A stretch of DNA of 64,000 nt from NCBI GenBank assembly GCA_011503125.2, contig WWBZ02000062.1, positions 310,001 to 374,000 of the forward strand, written 5' to 3'. Below, piece after piece: positions 11,157 through 20,886 of this stretch (its first letter is position 1; the number at the start of each line of letters is the position of its first letter). This stretch comes from Botryosphaeria dothidea. Its lineage: Eukaryota > Ascomycota > Dothideomycetes > Botryosphaeriales > Botryosphaeriaceae. The translations under genes were made by a program, and so were the position numbers. Below the pieces are notes generated by a model. It made no database searches. It worked only from the letters and a program-made list of their open reading frames with translations, and had not been told where the DNA came from.

Positions 11157-12342
11157 TTACGCATCCGTTCCAGGACCCCGAATGATAACTTTTATAGACC
11201 CGCTCTTCGGATCCGCCGCAGCCTCAAAAGCCTTCGCCGCATCTTCCAACGCAAATTCGTGGGTGATCAATCTCTTCAAATCAACCGCGCCGCTCGCCAG
11301 AACCCTGATCGCCCGCGGCCACATATTGACGTACCGCTGCTGGAACTGCAGGTCCACCTCCCGCTCGCTCAGCCTCATGAACGGGAACTCCATCCTGTCC
11401 TTCCCCACGCCGATCACGAAGACCTTGCCCCCAAACTTGACGCTCTGGATGGCCGCGCCGACCGAGCTCTCCACGCCCGTGCACTCGAGCGCGACGGCGG
11501 GCTCCAGATCGTCGCCCATCAGCTCGCTCACCTCGGCGGCGAAAGCCTGAGGCGTCTGGCCGCGCTCGACCTTGAGCGTCTGTACTCCTTCTACGAGCGA
11601 CTTTGCGAAGCCCAGCCGCCCTTTGTCGATGTCGGTGATGACGACCGGCCAGGCCCCCGCAGTCTTGCAGCACAGCAGCGTGATCAGCCCGATCGGGCCC
11701 GCGCCACAGATCAACACCGGGTCGCCGATCTGGACGCGCGCCCTCGTCACGCCCGCCAGCGCGACGCTCAGCGGCTCGAGCAGCGCGCCCTCGTCGAACG
11801 ACAGGGCCCCGATCCGGTGGCACCAGACGGCAGGATGGTTGACGTACGTGCGGAGCAGGCCGTGGGCGGGCGGGCTGGAGCGGAAGAGCAGGCGCTTGCA
11901 GCCGTTGTAGCGGCCGGAGCGGCAGGGCTCGCAGGCGCCGCAGACGATGTGCGGCTCGATGGCGACGCGCTCGCCGACGCGCGGCGACGCCACGGTCGGG
12001 TGCGTCGCGGTCACCACGCCGGCGGACTCGTGGCCGAGGATGTGCGGGGCGGTGACCTGCCACGGGCCGATGCCGCCGTGCTTCCAGAAGTGGATGTCGG
12101 AGCTGTTGCGCGTGGCGAGTTATTCATTATGGTGGTGAGGCGGTGGTGAGGGGGGGGAGGGTGAGCGTTTACCCGCAGATGCCGCTGCTCTTGATGGCCA
12201 CTGTGACTTCTCCCGGCTGGAGGCTGGCGCCGGTCTTTACGTCGTCCAGGCTCGGGGATGCGTCGGCGATGTAGAGGTCGTGCGATGGATCGATGTAGAC
12301 ACCGATGTTTGGCTGGGTTGGGTTCTCTGCGGGAAAAGACAT
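11157..12342 (-). CDS. ladA: L-arabinitol 4-dehydrogenase (zinc MDR family)
   Basis: Zinc-dependent, NAD-linked medium-chain dehydrogenase oxidising L-arabinitol to L-xylulose in the cytosol, the second step of fungal L-arabinose catabolism. Exons 12342-12173 and 12102-11157; 371 residues. The start is the ATG giving [19 protein letters not shown], which matches how the family begins; an upstream in-frame extension to 12444 is not family-like. Catalytic zinc ligands Cys56 (ICGSD), His81 and Glu82 (GHES) are present, as is the structural zinc quartet Cys111, 114, 117 and 125. The Rossmann motif is GAGPIG and the second strand ends VITDID, the acidic end expected for NAD. The 70-nt intron splits the ICG|SD motif, the same place as in the neighbouring xylitol dehydrogenase gene. 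LAD is separated from XDH and sorbitol dehydrogenase only by finer similarity, so a broader polyol range is possible. Confidence 0.88.
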
Positions 12343-13155
12343 GCTTGCGATATGAGTTGCTCGAGGTGCAGTAAGCATGTGAACAGCGACTTGCCAGGTC
12401 TTTACGTGCGGCGCGACGCATGGAGATGAGAACACCTTGGGCAAGTGATGCGGACATACGAACAGCTTGGAGTTAATTCCCCTAGGTTCTCGAGCGCCAG
12501 CTGTCTGTCAGGTGTTGTGGACTGCGGGGCAGTCGTCTGGATTCCCGAATGCGTCGAAAGCTGGAGACTGATCCCCGCAAAAAGTGTGGAGAAAGAACGT
12601 GTAAAGCTACGCCGCCTGTTTTTCCTATTTCGGCATCTTGTCCCGGCAAAGCTGTTCAGCCTCCAGCTCGACGCATGGTCGGCACATTTCACGGTTTCGG
12701 TATGTCAGATGAGCCTAGCATCTTTCTTCCTTCCTAGTTCGTAAGCTCATTATACGTATATATCTCGTGACAGACGCCCAACAGTGGAGAAAACACATCA
12801 TGATGTGCTGACCGAAGTCATGGGAGAATTCAATTACGCCAGACTACGGCTGTAGTAGGCATCAGCGGAACAGAGCCTTTTTACAGTTTGCGCAATCACA
12901 TTCACAAGAAGCTGTATTCCCACGACTCACGCAGGTCGATTTACTTGCATGAGGAAGCCGTGCTGAAGCACCGCCAAAATTACTACTTTAAGACTAGCAC
13001 AGAAAACTGGAGACCCATCGTCAAACATGCCTACTCTTGGCCCAAATAGGAAGTAAGCTTCCAGTTGAGAGATCACACATATATCGGAGCACACACTCTG
13101 CAACTCCCAGACAAACGATTGACTTCAGTTTCAATACCCTCAAAGACTAACGATC
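12343..13155. promoter_or_regulatory. Bidirectional promoter between L-arabinitol and xylitol dehydrogenase genes
   Basis: This 813-bp head-to-head gap contains GCGGGG at 12524-12529 and CCCCGC at 12573-12578 (candidate CreA sites). The first lies inside a perfect inverted repeat at 12520-12534 (GACTGC, 3-nt spacer, GCAGTC), a possible dimer-binding site. No gene is seen. Confidence 0.4.
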
Positions 13156-14399
13156 ATGACCGTGAGCACACCCGGAACACATGCTCTGTGAAGCAACGGT
13201 CCTTGCTGACTTTGTCTACAAGAACCCATCATTTGTTCTCAAAGCCGTCAAACATGTCGCTATTGAAGACAGACCCAAGCCACAGTTGAGAGACCAGCAC
13301 GATGTGATGGTCCACGTGGCGCAAACAGGCATTTGCGGAAGCGACGTAAGTAGCAACATGCCATTGACCGAAACACGAACTCAACTTCCCAGGTCCACTA
13401 GTTAGTCTCCACCATCCCCAGCTATCAAGCGCAACTATCGAGACAATGTCCAGCTGGCAACGCGGCCGCATCGGCTCCTACATCCTCACGGGCCCGATGG
13501 TCCTGGGCCACGAATCCGCCGGCGTCGTCGTCGAAGCGGGCTCGCGGGTCACCGACCTCCAGCCGGGCGACCGCGTCGCCATGGAACCCGGGATCCCCTG
13601 CCGGCGCTGCGAGTACTGCCGCAAAGGCTCCTACCACCTGTGCGGCGACATGATCTTCGCGGCGACGCCGCCGTGGGACGGCACGCTCGCCAAGTACTAC
13701 GTCAACGCCGCCGACTTCTGCTACCGTATTCCGGATCCCATGGACCTGGAGGAGGGTGCCATGGTCGAGCCGGTGTCCGTGGCCGTGGCGATTGCGAAGA
13801 CGGCGGGTTTGCGCGCCCATCAGACGGTTGTGGTGATGGGGTGCGGGCCGATTGGGATTTTGTGCCAGGCGGTGGCGAAGGCGTATGGAGCGAAGAAGGT
13901 CGTTGGGGTTGATGTCGTTGGGTCCCGGCTGAAGCTGGCCAGGGAGTATGGGGCTGATGAGACGTTTGCGCCTCCGCAGGCCGAGCCGCGGGCTGACCCG
14001 ATGGCGCATGCGGAGAAGGTTGCGGGGGAGATGAAGACGAGGCTTGGTCTCGGAGAGGGTGCTGATGTTGTGCTGGAATGCTCTGGGGCTGAGGCTTGCG
14101 TGCAGCTGGGTGTTTACGTCGCGAAGAGAGGAGCGACTTTTGTTCAGGCTGGCATGGGCAAGGAGGTTGTCCAGTTCCCCATCACGGCCGTGTGCACCCA
14201 GGGCTTGCTCATCAAGGGCTCTATACGCTACCTCACTGGATGCTATCCCGCAGCTATCGACCTCATATCCACCGGGAAAATCAACGTCAAGAAGCTCATT
14301 ACGAACAGATTCAAGTTTGAGGAATCTGAGCAAGCCTTTGAGCTCGTCCGGAAAGGTCAACAGGATGTATTCAAGGTTATGATCCAGGGCGTGTTGTAG
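13156..14399 (+). CDS. xdhA: Xylitol dehydrogenase (zinc MDR family)
   Basis: NAD-dependent zinc dehydrogenase converting xylitol to D-xylulose, which then enters the pentose phosphate pathway after phosphorylation. Exons 13156-13161, 13223-13345, 13393-13400 and 13454-14399; 360 residues. The first coding exon is only 6 nt (Met-Thr) and the third only 8 nt, yet both restore the family sequence [14 protein letters not shown] and GSDVHYW exactly. Catalytic zinc ligands Cys40, His65 and Glu66 and structural cysteines 95, 98, 101 and 109 are all present. The nucleotide-binding motif is GCGPIG with VVGVDVV after it. The NPSFVLK opening separates XDH from LAD. It is transcribed divergently from the L-arabinitol dehydrogenase gene, consistent with co-regulation of consecutive pathway steps. 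Confidence 0.9.
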
Positions 14400-15116
14400 T
14401 CAAATAAAACCAATTCATCTTTGAGTCGTTCTCATTGCCTCGGTTCTACGGATGAAAGAAAAGAAGAATGCCTCGGTTGCCTCGAAGCTACAAGTGCGCG
14501 GCTTCTGCAGTCTTGGAGGCAAAGTCGAAAGAAAAATTGCTCCCTGCACTGCATTTCTGACTGCTGCACTCCCGCCCTTCCATGTAACCTATCCTGATGC
14601 TAGGAAGGTCCGCACTTTCAGGCCACTCCCTCCGAGATCCTTCCTCAGCACGATGGCAGCGGTGCCAGAGATTTCTCTCACATCCACTGCTCTTACAACC
14701 TGTCGGGTCTCGAATTTCGAACAGGGATAGGGCATATGGGCCAAGCCTGAAGTTGCCGATATTGGCTCATGTACTATCCTCGGTAGGCTGTGATGGGCGG
14801 GCTTTGAAAGTGGCGTGGTTGACCGCCTCCCTGTTGTACTTGAATCTGTTTGCAAGCCACCTACCTGGGTCGATCAGCCTTCTCATCAGCTAAGTAAAAT
14901 AGTAGATTTGATGCATTCGGAAGACTTCTATTATTTGACGAGACAAAATGATGCCCCTCAACATATGTTTCCGTACGTAGCATCAATGTCGCAATTTTGA
15001 ATATTTCCTAAAGCCATGTACGAAGATTCTAAAAAAAGATAGTGCTTGAAATGAGCGTAGGCAAATATCAATCTAGAAGGAGAAGGGGAAACATTGCACT
15101 TGTTTCTTCTATTCAT
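14400..15116. other. Intergenic, 0.7 kb, between converging genes
   Basis: Holds the 3' flanks of two converging genes. Short ORFs near 14450-14900 show no family features. Composition becomes AT-richer toward 15100. No gene is seen. Confidence 0.5.
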
Positions 15117-16292
15117 CTAGAAGATGTCATTTTGGGCGCCAGGTTCCCATCCGCACTTCTCACTGTACGTCGGGAACTTTCCGTTTGGAACTTTAACATT
15201 GTTGCCATCTTGCTCTGAGCGTCATAAATTGTTAGTAGGTCTCTATGACTGAGTATTATCCGGTCAAGTATGGTACGTAAGACTTACGGTTCCATGCGAC
15301 CATTTGCTTCGCCCCTTGCAGGCACTTTGACGAGTCGTTCTCGCAGAATATAGGCGGTTGAGCCTTCGCGAGCGGCGTGGTGGATGTAGCACCCGTAACC
15401 TTACATTTGAATCCTTGCATGTACCTGTTATAAATGGTTCATGTGTTAACGCAATTGACAAGTCGGCGAATGAACGAGCCCTCAAATTGAACGACTTACA
15501 TGTTTGGCTCCCCGCAGCCGTTCGCGACCCATAGCCATGCGCAGGTGCAGCCTGTCGGCGGGCAGGCTGGCAGGGCAGCAGGGACCTCGTAAGTTGCAAT
15601 GCGCTTCCAGGGTGTGCTGTGGATAGAAGCCGTTGTCAGAACATGTTCTATTGCTTTGCTCCTCATCGCACATCTGGTTTACTCACTGTTCCAGAACCGA
15701 GAACACTACCAAATCCTCCATAGCAATGGCGCTCAGGTCACTTTCATAGGCGATCGCCCATGCAGTCCCTGCAGCCATACTCTGATTTTGCGTATGCATG
15801 AAGCCATTGGGTATGCAGCCTTCACCTTCCGACCCGCCGTTCCAGTCTTCGGGATGATTGTCACCATCAGGCCACTCACTCGTCCGCGTGCCATCCCAGG
15901 AAAGCGTCGTGAAAGCGCGGTTGTTGGCAAGCTCTACTGTGAAGGAGCCCCCTGCTGGAAGATTGAGAAAATCACCGTCATCGGGAGGGAAAGATGAGCA
16001 GGCGCGGTCCGCTTGAAACCACCACTGGGATTTTGATAGGTTATAAAGAGGTGGGACAGGGGCGCTGTTGTCTTGGTCATCGACGCCTTCCCTGGTGCCA
16101 TTCCGGCAATACATGCCCGGACCCCACTGTTTGGGAAATTGGTCAGTATTTATCTTTTATTATTCAGATGAAGCAATAAGACCGCTCGTCTCGGAGATAT
16201 GTCATGTGGGTAGGGTGAAGTAAACTTACAGCTGCGATGTGTGCGTGGGCAAGCCCTGCGACAGCAAGAAGCTTGATCAAAGAGGAGCTCAT
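15117..16292 (-). CDS. Secreted AA14-like lytic polysaccharide monooxygenase
   Basis: Copper-dependent secreted LPMO; characterised AA14 enzymes cleave xylan coating cellulose. Exons 16292-16230, 16126-15687, 15616-15500, 15424-15288 and 15214-15117; 284 residues. The signal peptide [17 protein letters not shown] is predicted to be cut before His18, leaving an N-terminal His (HIAAWGPGMYC), the hallmark of the copper histidine brace. The likely second brace histidine is His132 (GFMHTQNQ), followed by the family block [23 protein letters not shown] and [14 protein letters not shown] also match AA14. About a dozen cysteines suggest disulfides; no carbohydrate-binding module or GPI signal follows. 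The first intron lies just after the His codon region, so a single-exon reading would miss the mature N-terminus. It lies beside the pentitol dehydrogenases, linking xylan attack to pentose use. The family call is from memory of AA14 motifs, so AA14 versus a close relative remains open. Confidence 0.8.
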
Positions 16293-16401
16293 CACGGCAA
16301 CTTTCTCAGATGATGCCACGTGTACTGGTATCCTTCGAATGGACAAAACTTCCGCTGTTGAACGATTCGAATGCTGCCAGTCAAGATCTCCACGATTTAG
16401 G

Positions 16402-16432
16402 TATATATATATGTATATATATATATATATAT
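16402..16432. repeat. (TA)n microsatellite upstream of the LPMO gene
   Basis: An alternating TA tract, interrupted once by a G, about 110 bp upstream of the LPMO start codon. It may sit within or near its promoter. Confidence 0.9.
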
Positions 16433-17102
16433 TCTGGTATATCATGTAAGCTGCACTGTGCTTGTTCTTGGCTTATATTGCCAAGGAAATTGGTTGCTTA
16501 TAAAGAATACGTTGATTAGATTTGGGTCAGATGTACCAAGGGCTGAGGATCACGAAGGAAACAAGTGTATATTGACATCTCGCCCAACTATCTTCTTCCG
16601 CATGAACGAGGATTATCACTAATCTTTTTTTCTTCTCTCAGATAGAACTATGGTTCGTTGTGGCGCTTTGTGATACAAAAATTTACCAATTTTCGGGGCC
16701 AATGTGGCGCTCCATTTCAGCTCGGCTAACTGTCTCGCAAACGCTCACGTCAGCTTTAGAGCTTTTATGGCAGGTGTCACTCTTTCTAAGCTTTTTAGAA
16801 GTCTGAGATGCTACCAAATAGACTCTAGCGTGTTATTGAGTCATCTGCACGCACAAATTTTGAAAGCCTGTGTGTATGAACTAACCGGCTGTCAGGATGG
16901 GATCCTTGCTCGTGCCGGGCCGAACCTTCGTATCTGCGCTATGATGACCTACTCAAATCCCACGCCCAGACTCAGGTCTTGCGCTTGGGAGAGCGGCTGA
17001 GTGGTCTCTGTATGACATGTCCCTTTCCGTGATATATGGTGTTGTCCGTGGTATCTTGTCTTTCGTGCAAGAATGCTGGCCATCCGCTTTTGCTAGTAGC
17101 CG
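16433..17102. other. Intergenic, AT-rich promoter flank
   Basis: Upstream flank of the LPMO gene. It contains TATAAAGAA-like sequence near 16499 and no recognisable gene. Confidence 0.4.
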
Positions 17103-17549
17103 TTGCAAACCTCAGTAGATCTGAAGTTTGATCTTGTTCCTCCAAGAGCAGTAGTGACAGTCACTGGCAACGACATCAATCAGGAGATCGTCAAAGTCAC
17201 TACCGAGTCGCTTATTGCAAGCTTCGAGCAGTGGAAGGCGAAGTACCCTGAAGAAACTCCCAATAGCCGCGAACTGGAGAACCAGCGTGATGAGGACATC
17301 CCTGAGTGCAAATGTGTCGTGGCTGAGTACGATTTGTTGTCGAACGGAGTCACGGCTATGGAAGACAAGATCAAGACGTTGAAGAGGGAGAGGGAGGTGC
17401 TTTGCAAGGACTCCGCTGTCGGAAAGAAGTACAAGAACCGCAGCCAGCATTTTGCGCGAAACAACGATGTGCAATACTGCAAGGGCTTAGAGAACGAGAT
17501 CATCCGTCTCAAGAACCACATCGAGGATCTGGAAATCGAGCGCAAATAG
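17103..17549 (+). CDS. Possible coiled-coil protein fragment
   Basis: An open frame of about 148 codons with no in-frame ATG at its start and a stop just upstream; a CAG acceptor-like site precedes it at about 17116, so it may be the last exon of a spliced gene or a gene remnant. The translation is highly charged and heptad-like, ending ENEIIRLKNHIEDLEIERK, which suggests a coiled coil. No family was recognised. It is tail-to-tail with the broken arrestin gene, with only about 60 bp between. Confidence 0.35.
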   Translation: MQTSVDLKFDLVPPRAVVTVTGNDINQEIVKVTTESLIASFEQWKAKYPEETPNSRELENQRDEDIPECKCVVAEYDLLSNGVTAMEDKIKTLKREREVLCKDSAVGKKYKNRSQHFARNNDVQYCKGLENEIIRLKNHIEDLEIERK

Positions 17550-17605
17550 GGGCTGAACCAGAATTGCCCCACAACAGGGCCCTGCTCATTGCATTGGTAA
17601 TTGGA

Positions 17606-19188
17606 TTAGCCAAGCGACCAAGCGATAGACGCATAGCCCAAACGGCTACATGAGACTTGCGATTCATGCGACGTCAGCTGAAACCTTGTTTCCTCCCTAC
17701 AAAGCATGTCGTGGACGTGATCCCTATAAGGTGGTGGCGTTCTTGATCCTTCGTGAAAGTCATCCACATCCGGCGAATTCTCGAGGACGCCATCTTCTGT
17801 TGGAATATAGAACTTGGGGAAGAAGTTCAGCTTGATCTAATACAATTAAGAATTGTTTCTCGCCCCTAATAGTATCGGGATTGAATGAGAAGGAGCTCAC
17901 TTTGCTCGAATGCCCTTCAGGATCGATAGGATCTACGGTAACTTGCAGGACATACTTGACCTTGATCTTTTGATGATTCACGGTCTTTACACGGTTATTA
18001 AAACCCTGTGAAGTCCCAAAGTTGATCGAAAACCTTAGTGCTTCATCTCTTATCTCGGACTCGCAGAGAGAATCCACGTGGTCAGGAAATCTATCCTTGC
18101 AATTTGCGGGAAGAGATATCACTGTAGAGGCAACGGTTTTGAGCGTCTTGTCTGATCTCCACAACTCGCCGTCCTTCGTGGCAACCAGGATCCTTGTTTG
18201 GATGAGCTCCAATCCAATTTTTCGATCTCCATGTCTTGTTGTAGCGGTGTCAACTGGAAATTGGCTGTGATTGGTCTATTGAGGGCGTGGTATAGCTTGC
18301 TCAAGCCAATATGGAAGCTAATCTTGTTCGGCCAGATATCTTCCCTGTTCTACAGTAGGTTTTCCTGGTCAATTTTACTCTATCGGATGAATGCGAATGT
18401 AACGACTTACCAGCCATTCGGGGTCAATCCCTTCATCAAAGAAGCTCGGCATTTTGTGTTGGGATAAAGTCTTAGGAGGAACAGGGTCTTATTGAACCAA
18501 GGATCAACAGCGAAGAATTTGTCACATAGCTACTATATAAGAGGGTACCGGGCCACCTTCTCCCCTTCTCCTCATGCCACTCATTATCTGGTATTTGCGA
18601 ACCAATCACAATTCAACATTTTGATTACACGAACTTTCTGAAAATCACGGATTGGTCTGCTCCAGAAGCCGGTGTTCACCTCTGCCTCCAGGTAATGTTG
18701 AATGTACGAGAATGGCATAGATTCTACTGTCTCTGGCAGGTTCCAGTTGAGTGTAAAGTCGAATGGCCAAGAGTAAGTTCCGCTGTAAGTTCTTCACCAC
18801 GTCCATGTTGAGATGCTGAAGGGTAAAGGCGGAGTTCGTTACAGAGGAAAGTATTCTTCTGCTTCAGGCATTGCGCGAAAGGGTTCGGTTCCCAACTAGC
18901 CTTAGAGTCAGTATCTCTATTCGCCTATATAGCTGTGTAGAGAGTTAGAAGATACCAAACTTTACATATTCCCCGCAGAGTTACTTTTACGCTTCTCACC
19001 ACCGTCTCTGTGGATGTTAAGAAATGAACTAGTCCTCGGAGCTTCCAAGTCTCTTCTTCAGAGTGATTTCTTCGAAACACAACGTCCGAGTTTTCGAGGC
19101 TACAGAACTGTAAGCCATTGAAAATCAAATAACTTCAATGAAACTCTACATACCTTATTTTTGTCGATTTCCGAAGGCTTGTAGACAT
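17606..19188 (-). pseudogene. Arrestin-like protein gene, frame-broken
   Basis: Arrestin-fold adaptors link plasma-membrane permeases to Rsp5/HulA-type ubiquitin ligases in response to carbon source. N-terminal exons 19188-19154 and 19099-18956 splice to ISLENSDVVFRRNHSEEE, with a first arrestin strand pattern. Around 18660-18780 the frame GTYSWPFDFTLNWNLPE is typical arrestin, but joining it to the upstream HGRGEELTA needs a one-base shift. Later exons read as 18452-18411, 18349-17901 and 17836-17606: REDIWPNKISFHIGL, then LELIQTRILVATKDGE, then FFPKFYIPTEDG and PPPY, a WW-ligand motif. The 449-nt exon is one base short of a multiple of three; the break coincides with a T5 run (18218-18222). 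A segment around 18480-18620 could not be placed. Two frame breaks imply decay, though homopolymer errors could explain one. Confidence 0.6.
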
Positions 19189-19369
19189 TATAAAAAGTGG
19201 ACGCTATGCCTTCTAAGAAGATGGATCTCCAACTCTAAGTCGTGTACTCTTTTTCTAATGTAGTCCTAAGGCATTATATCGGCAAGGGTGACCCCGCCCG
19301 ATGGGGCGAGACTTGGTAGTATACGAACACGAACGTCGTGACCCGGAGAGGGTCACCCTGCCCGAAAGC

Positions 19370-19525
19370 TGTTAGAGATAAGATAACCAGTCACCATAAA
19401 ATAGTACACTTCGGACAACTTCGTCACTTAAAGACCATAATAATTGGGGGACGACTGGGTACATGATCTTCTTGTTGATCATGTACTTGTGCTGCGCTCC
19501 TAGAGAAGTAGCTCAAAATAAGACA
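19370..19525 (+). mobile_element. LTR-like fragment (possible Copia-type solo LTR)
   Basis: A 156-bp segment beginning TGTTAGAGATAAGATAACCAG and ending ACA, so it has the 5'-TG...CA-3' ends of an LTR. It is followed at once by TGGCGTCAGAGG, which begins with the TGG of a tRNA primer-binding site. The opening resembles Copia LTRs of filamentous ascomycetes as I remember them. No second LTR, pol coding or target-site duplication was found, so it would be a remnant. Confidence 0.35.
19459..19486. repeat. Perfect inverted repeat, 10-bp arms
   Basis: GTACATGATC at 19459-19468 and GATCATGTAC at 19477-19486 are separated by 8 nt and would form a stable hairpin. It lies inside the LTR-like fragment, where it could serve as the transcript terminator/polyadenylation hairpin. 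Confidence 0.85.
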
Positions 19526-20886
19526 TGGCGTCAGAGGTTCAGATGCAATTATAACCAGGGCTCGCAAGATAGCCAAAATAATTACTAGAGATAAGATTCT
19601 CGTCTATCTTCCTGACATCAAGGTAGTAGTAAAAGTCCAGCTGCGTCATCGAAACTTCATATGCGGCATTATGGGCCAACAAAGGTACGGCATTGCAGAA
19701 CACATTCGTCAAGGTCCCGCGGCGTCTAACCTTGATTTGCGTCACAAAGCCCACCATATTCCCGCCACATAATCAACTGCACGAAAATTTGATGCACACC
19801 AGGTATCCTTACCCATGGAATACAATTACGTGTGTAGTCGTTGGAAGTTTGGACACTCTGGTACGACCCGGCGATTTAATAACCCCCAGCAATCATCAAG
19901 CACCAAACTCCTCGCTGATAAGGCGTCACTCTATCAATATTCTCATTCCATTCCGTAGCCATGCTACTGGCTCAGACTGTCACATCCAATGGGCAGGTCA
20001 TCGACATGTAAAAGGAGGACAGCCAGGAACGCCTTACCGACCTACCCGGTGATGGTGGTTAATACCCGGCAAACATTCGTCACTCAAAGATTCTTTCAAC
20101 AGTTCATCCATTCATTCACCGGGGGCTTTTTCTCCAAATTTTAACGTTATGATCGTCTCGTGTAGTTTACCATACTCAGTCTTGAAAACATCGAGTGTAT
20201 AGAGATACAACACCAATTTTGTGACCGGTCGACCAGGCATTACTTGCCTTGCTTGGCTCTGTCGGAAAATTGGCCTCGGTTACCCCCGAAACCCACATTA
20301 CTACTCCGATGAAACCTTTATTTCCGGATTAGTAGGTTTTTTTTTTTTGGAAAATCCGACCGGTGCATATTCCAAGATGCGCGAATTTCCCGACAAGCCC
20401 CGGAAATTAACTTTAAACTTCATTTCGCGATCGATATAATAAGCATACATTCGTGTTGCGGCTGAATTAGACGTACTACTCAAACGGTAACTCGTTCTTC
20501 CGTGGGAAGGCGATATTGTTCAATTAGAGCCTCGCGGCTGCTAGCCCCCTATACAAATCCAAACAGCTCGTACTTAAGCTTTCGTAGTTGCTACGCCACT
20601 CAGGTCTAGATCGTTTGAGCTTCCGATTCAAGTAATATCGGTCTTCTAAATCGACTAGAGGAATCCGTATCTGTTTTCTAAAGTTTTGACCTCGTGACAA
20701 ATGTTTTAGCTCCCTATCAGCCGGATCGAAGAGGGCGTGGTCAAAGCAACTTTAGGTGTAGCGAAGCCATCCCTCCAGTAAAAAAGAGGTGCAACGCTGT
20801 GCATTGTTTCTCCATGCACTCGACAAAGATCATCACTATTCGTATTTCCAAAGTTCTTGGTCTAAACCTTCTTCCAATTTGTCAAA

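Larger units (their letters stand above)
19189..20886. other. AT-rich gene-poor island, 1.7 kb
   Basis: Contains an LTR-like element and inverted and direct repeats (listed separately) and a T-run at about 20338-20347. An imperfect direct repeat pair occurs at 19286-19301 and 19350-19365 (GGGTGACCCCGCCCGA and GGGTCACCCTGCCCGA). Short ORFs on both strands show no family. I see no gene. Confidence 0.5.

Noticed and set aside
11061..12149. 362-codon plus-strand open frame
   Set aside because: Antisense to the L-arabinitol dehydrogenase exon.
12343..12444. N-terminal extension of the L-arabinitol dehydrogenase to 12444
   Set aside because: The extra residues do not resemble the family; the ATG at 12342 gives the expected N terminus.
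1..16292. Secondary-metabolite gene cluster
   Set aside because: FAD oxidase, transporter and zinc-cluster regulator could suggest it, but no PKS, NRPS, terpene or DMAT core enzyme is present, and the dehydrogenases are sugar-alcohol types.
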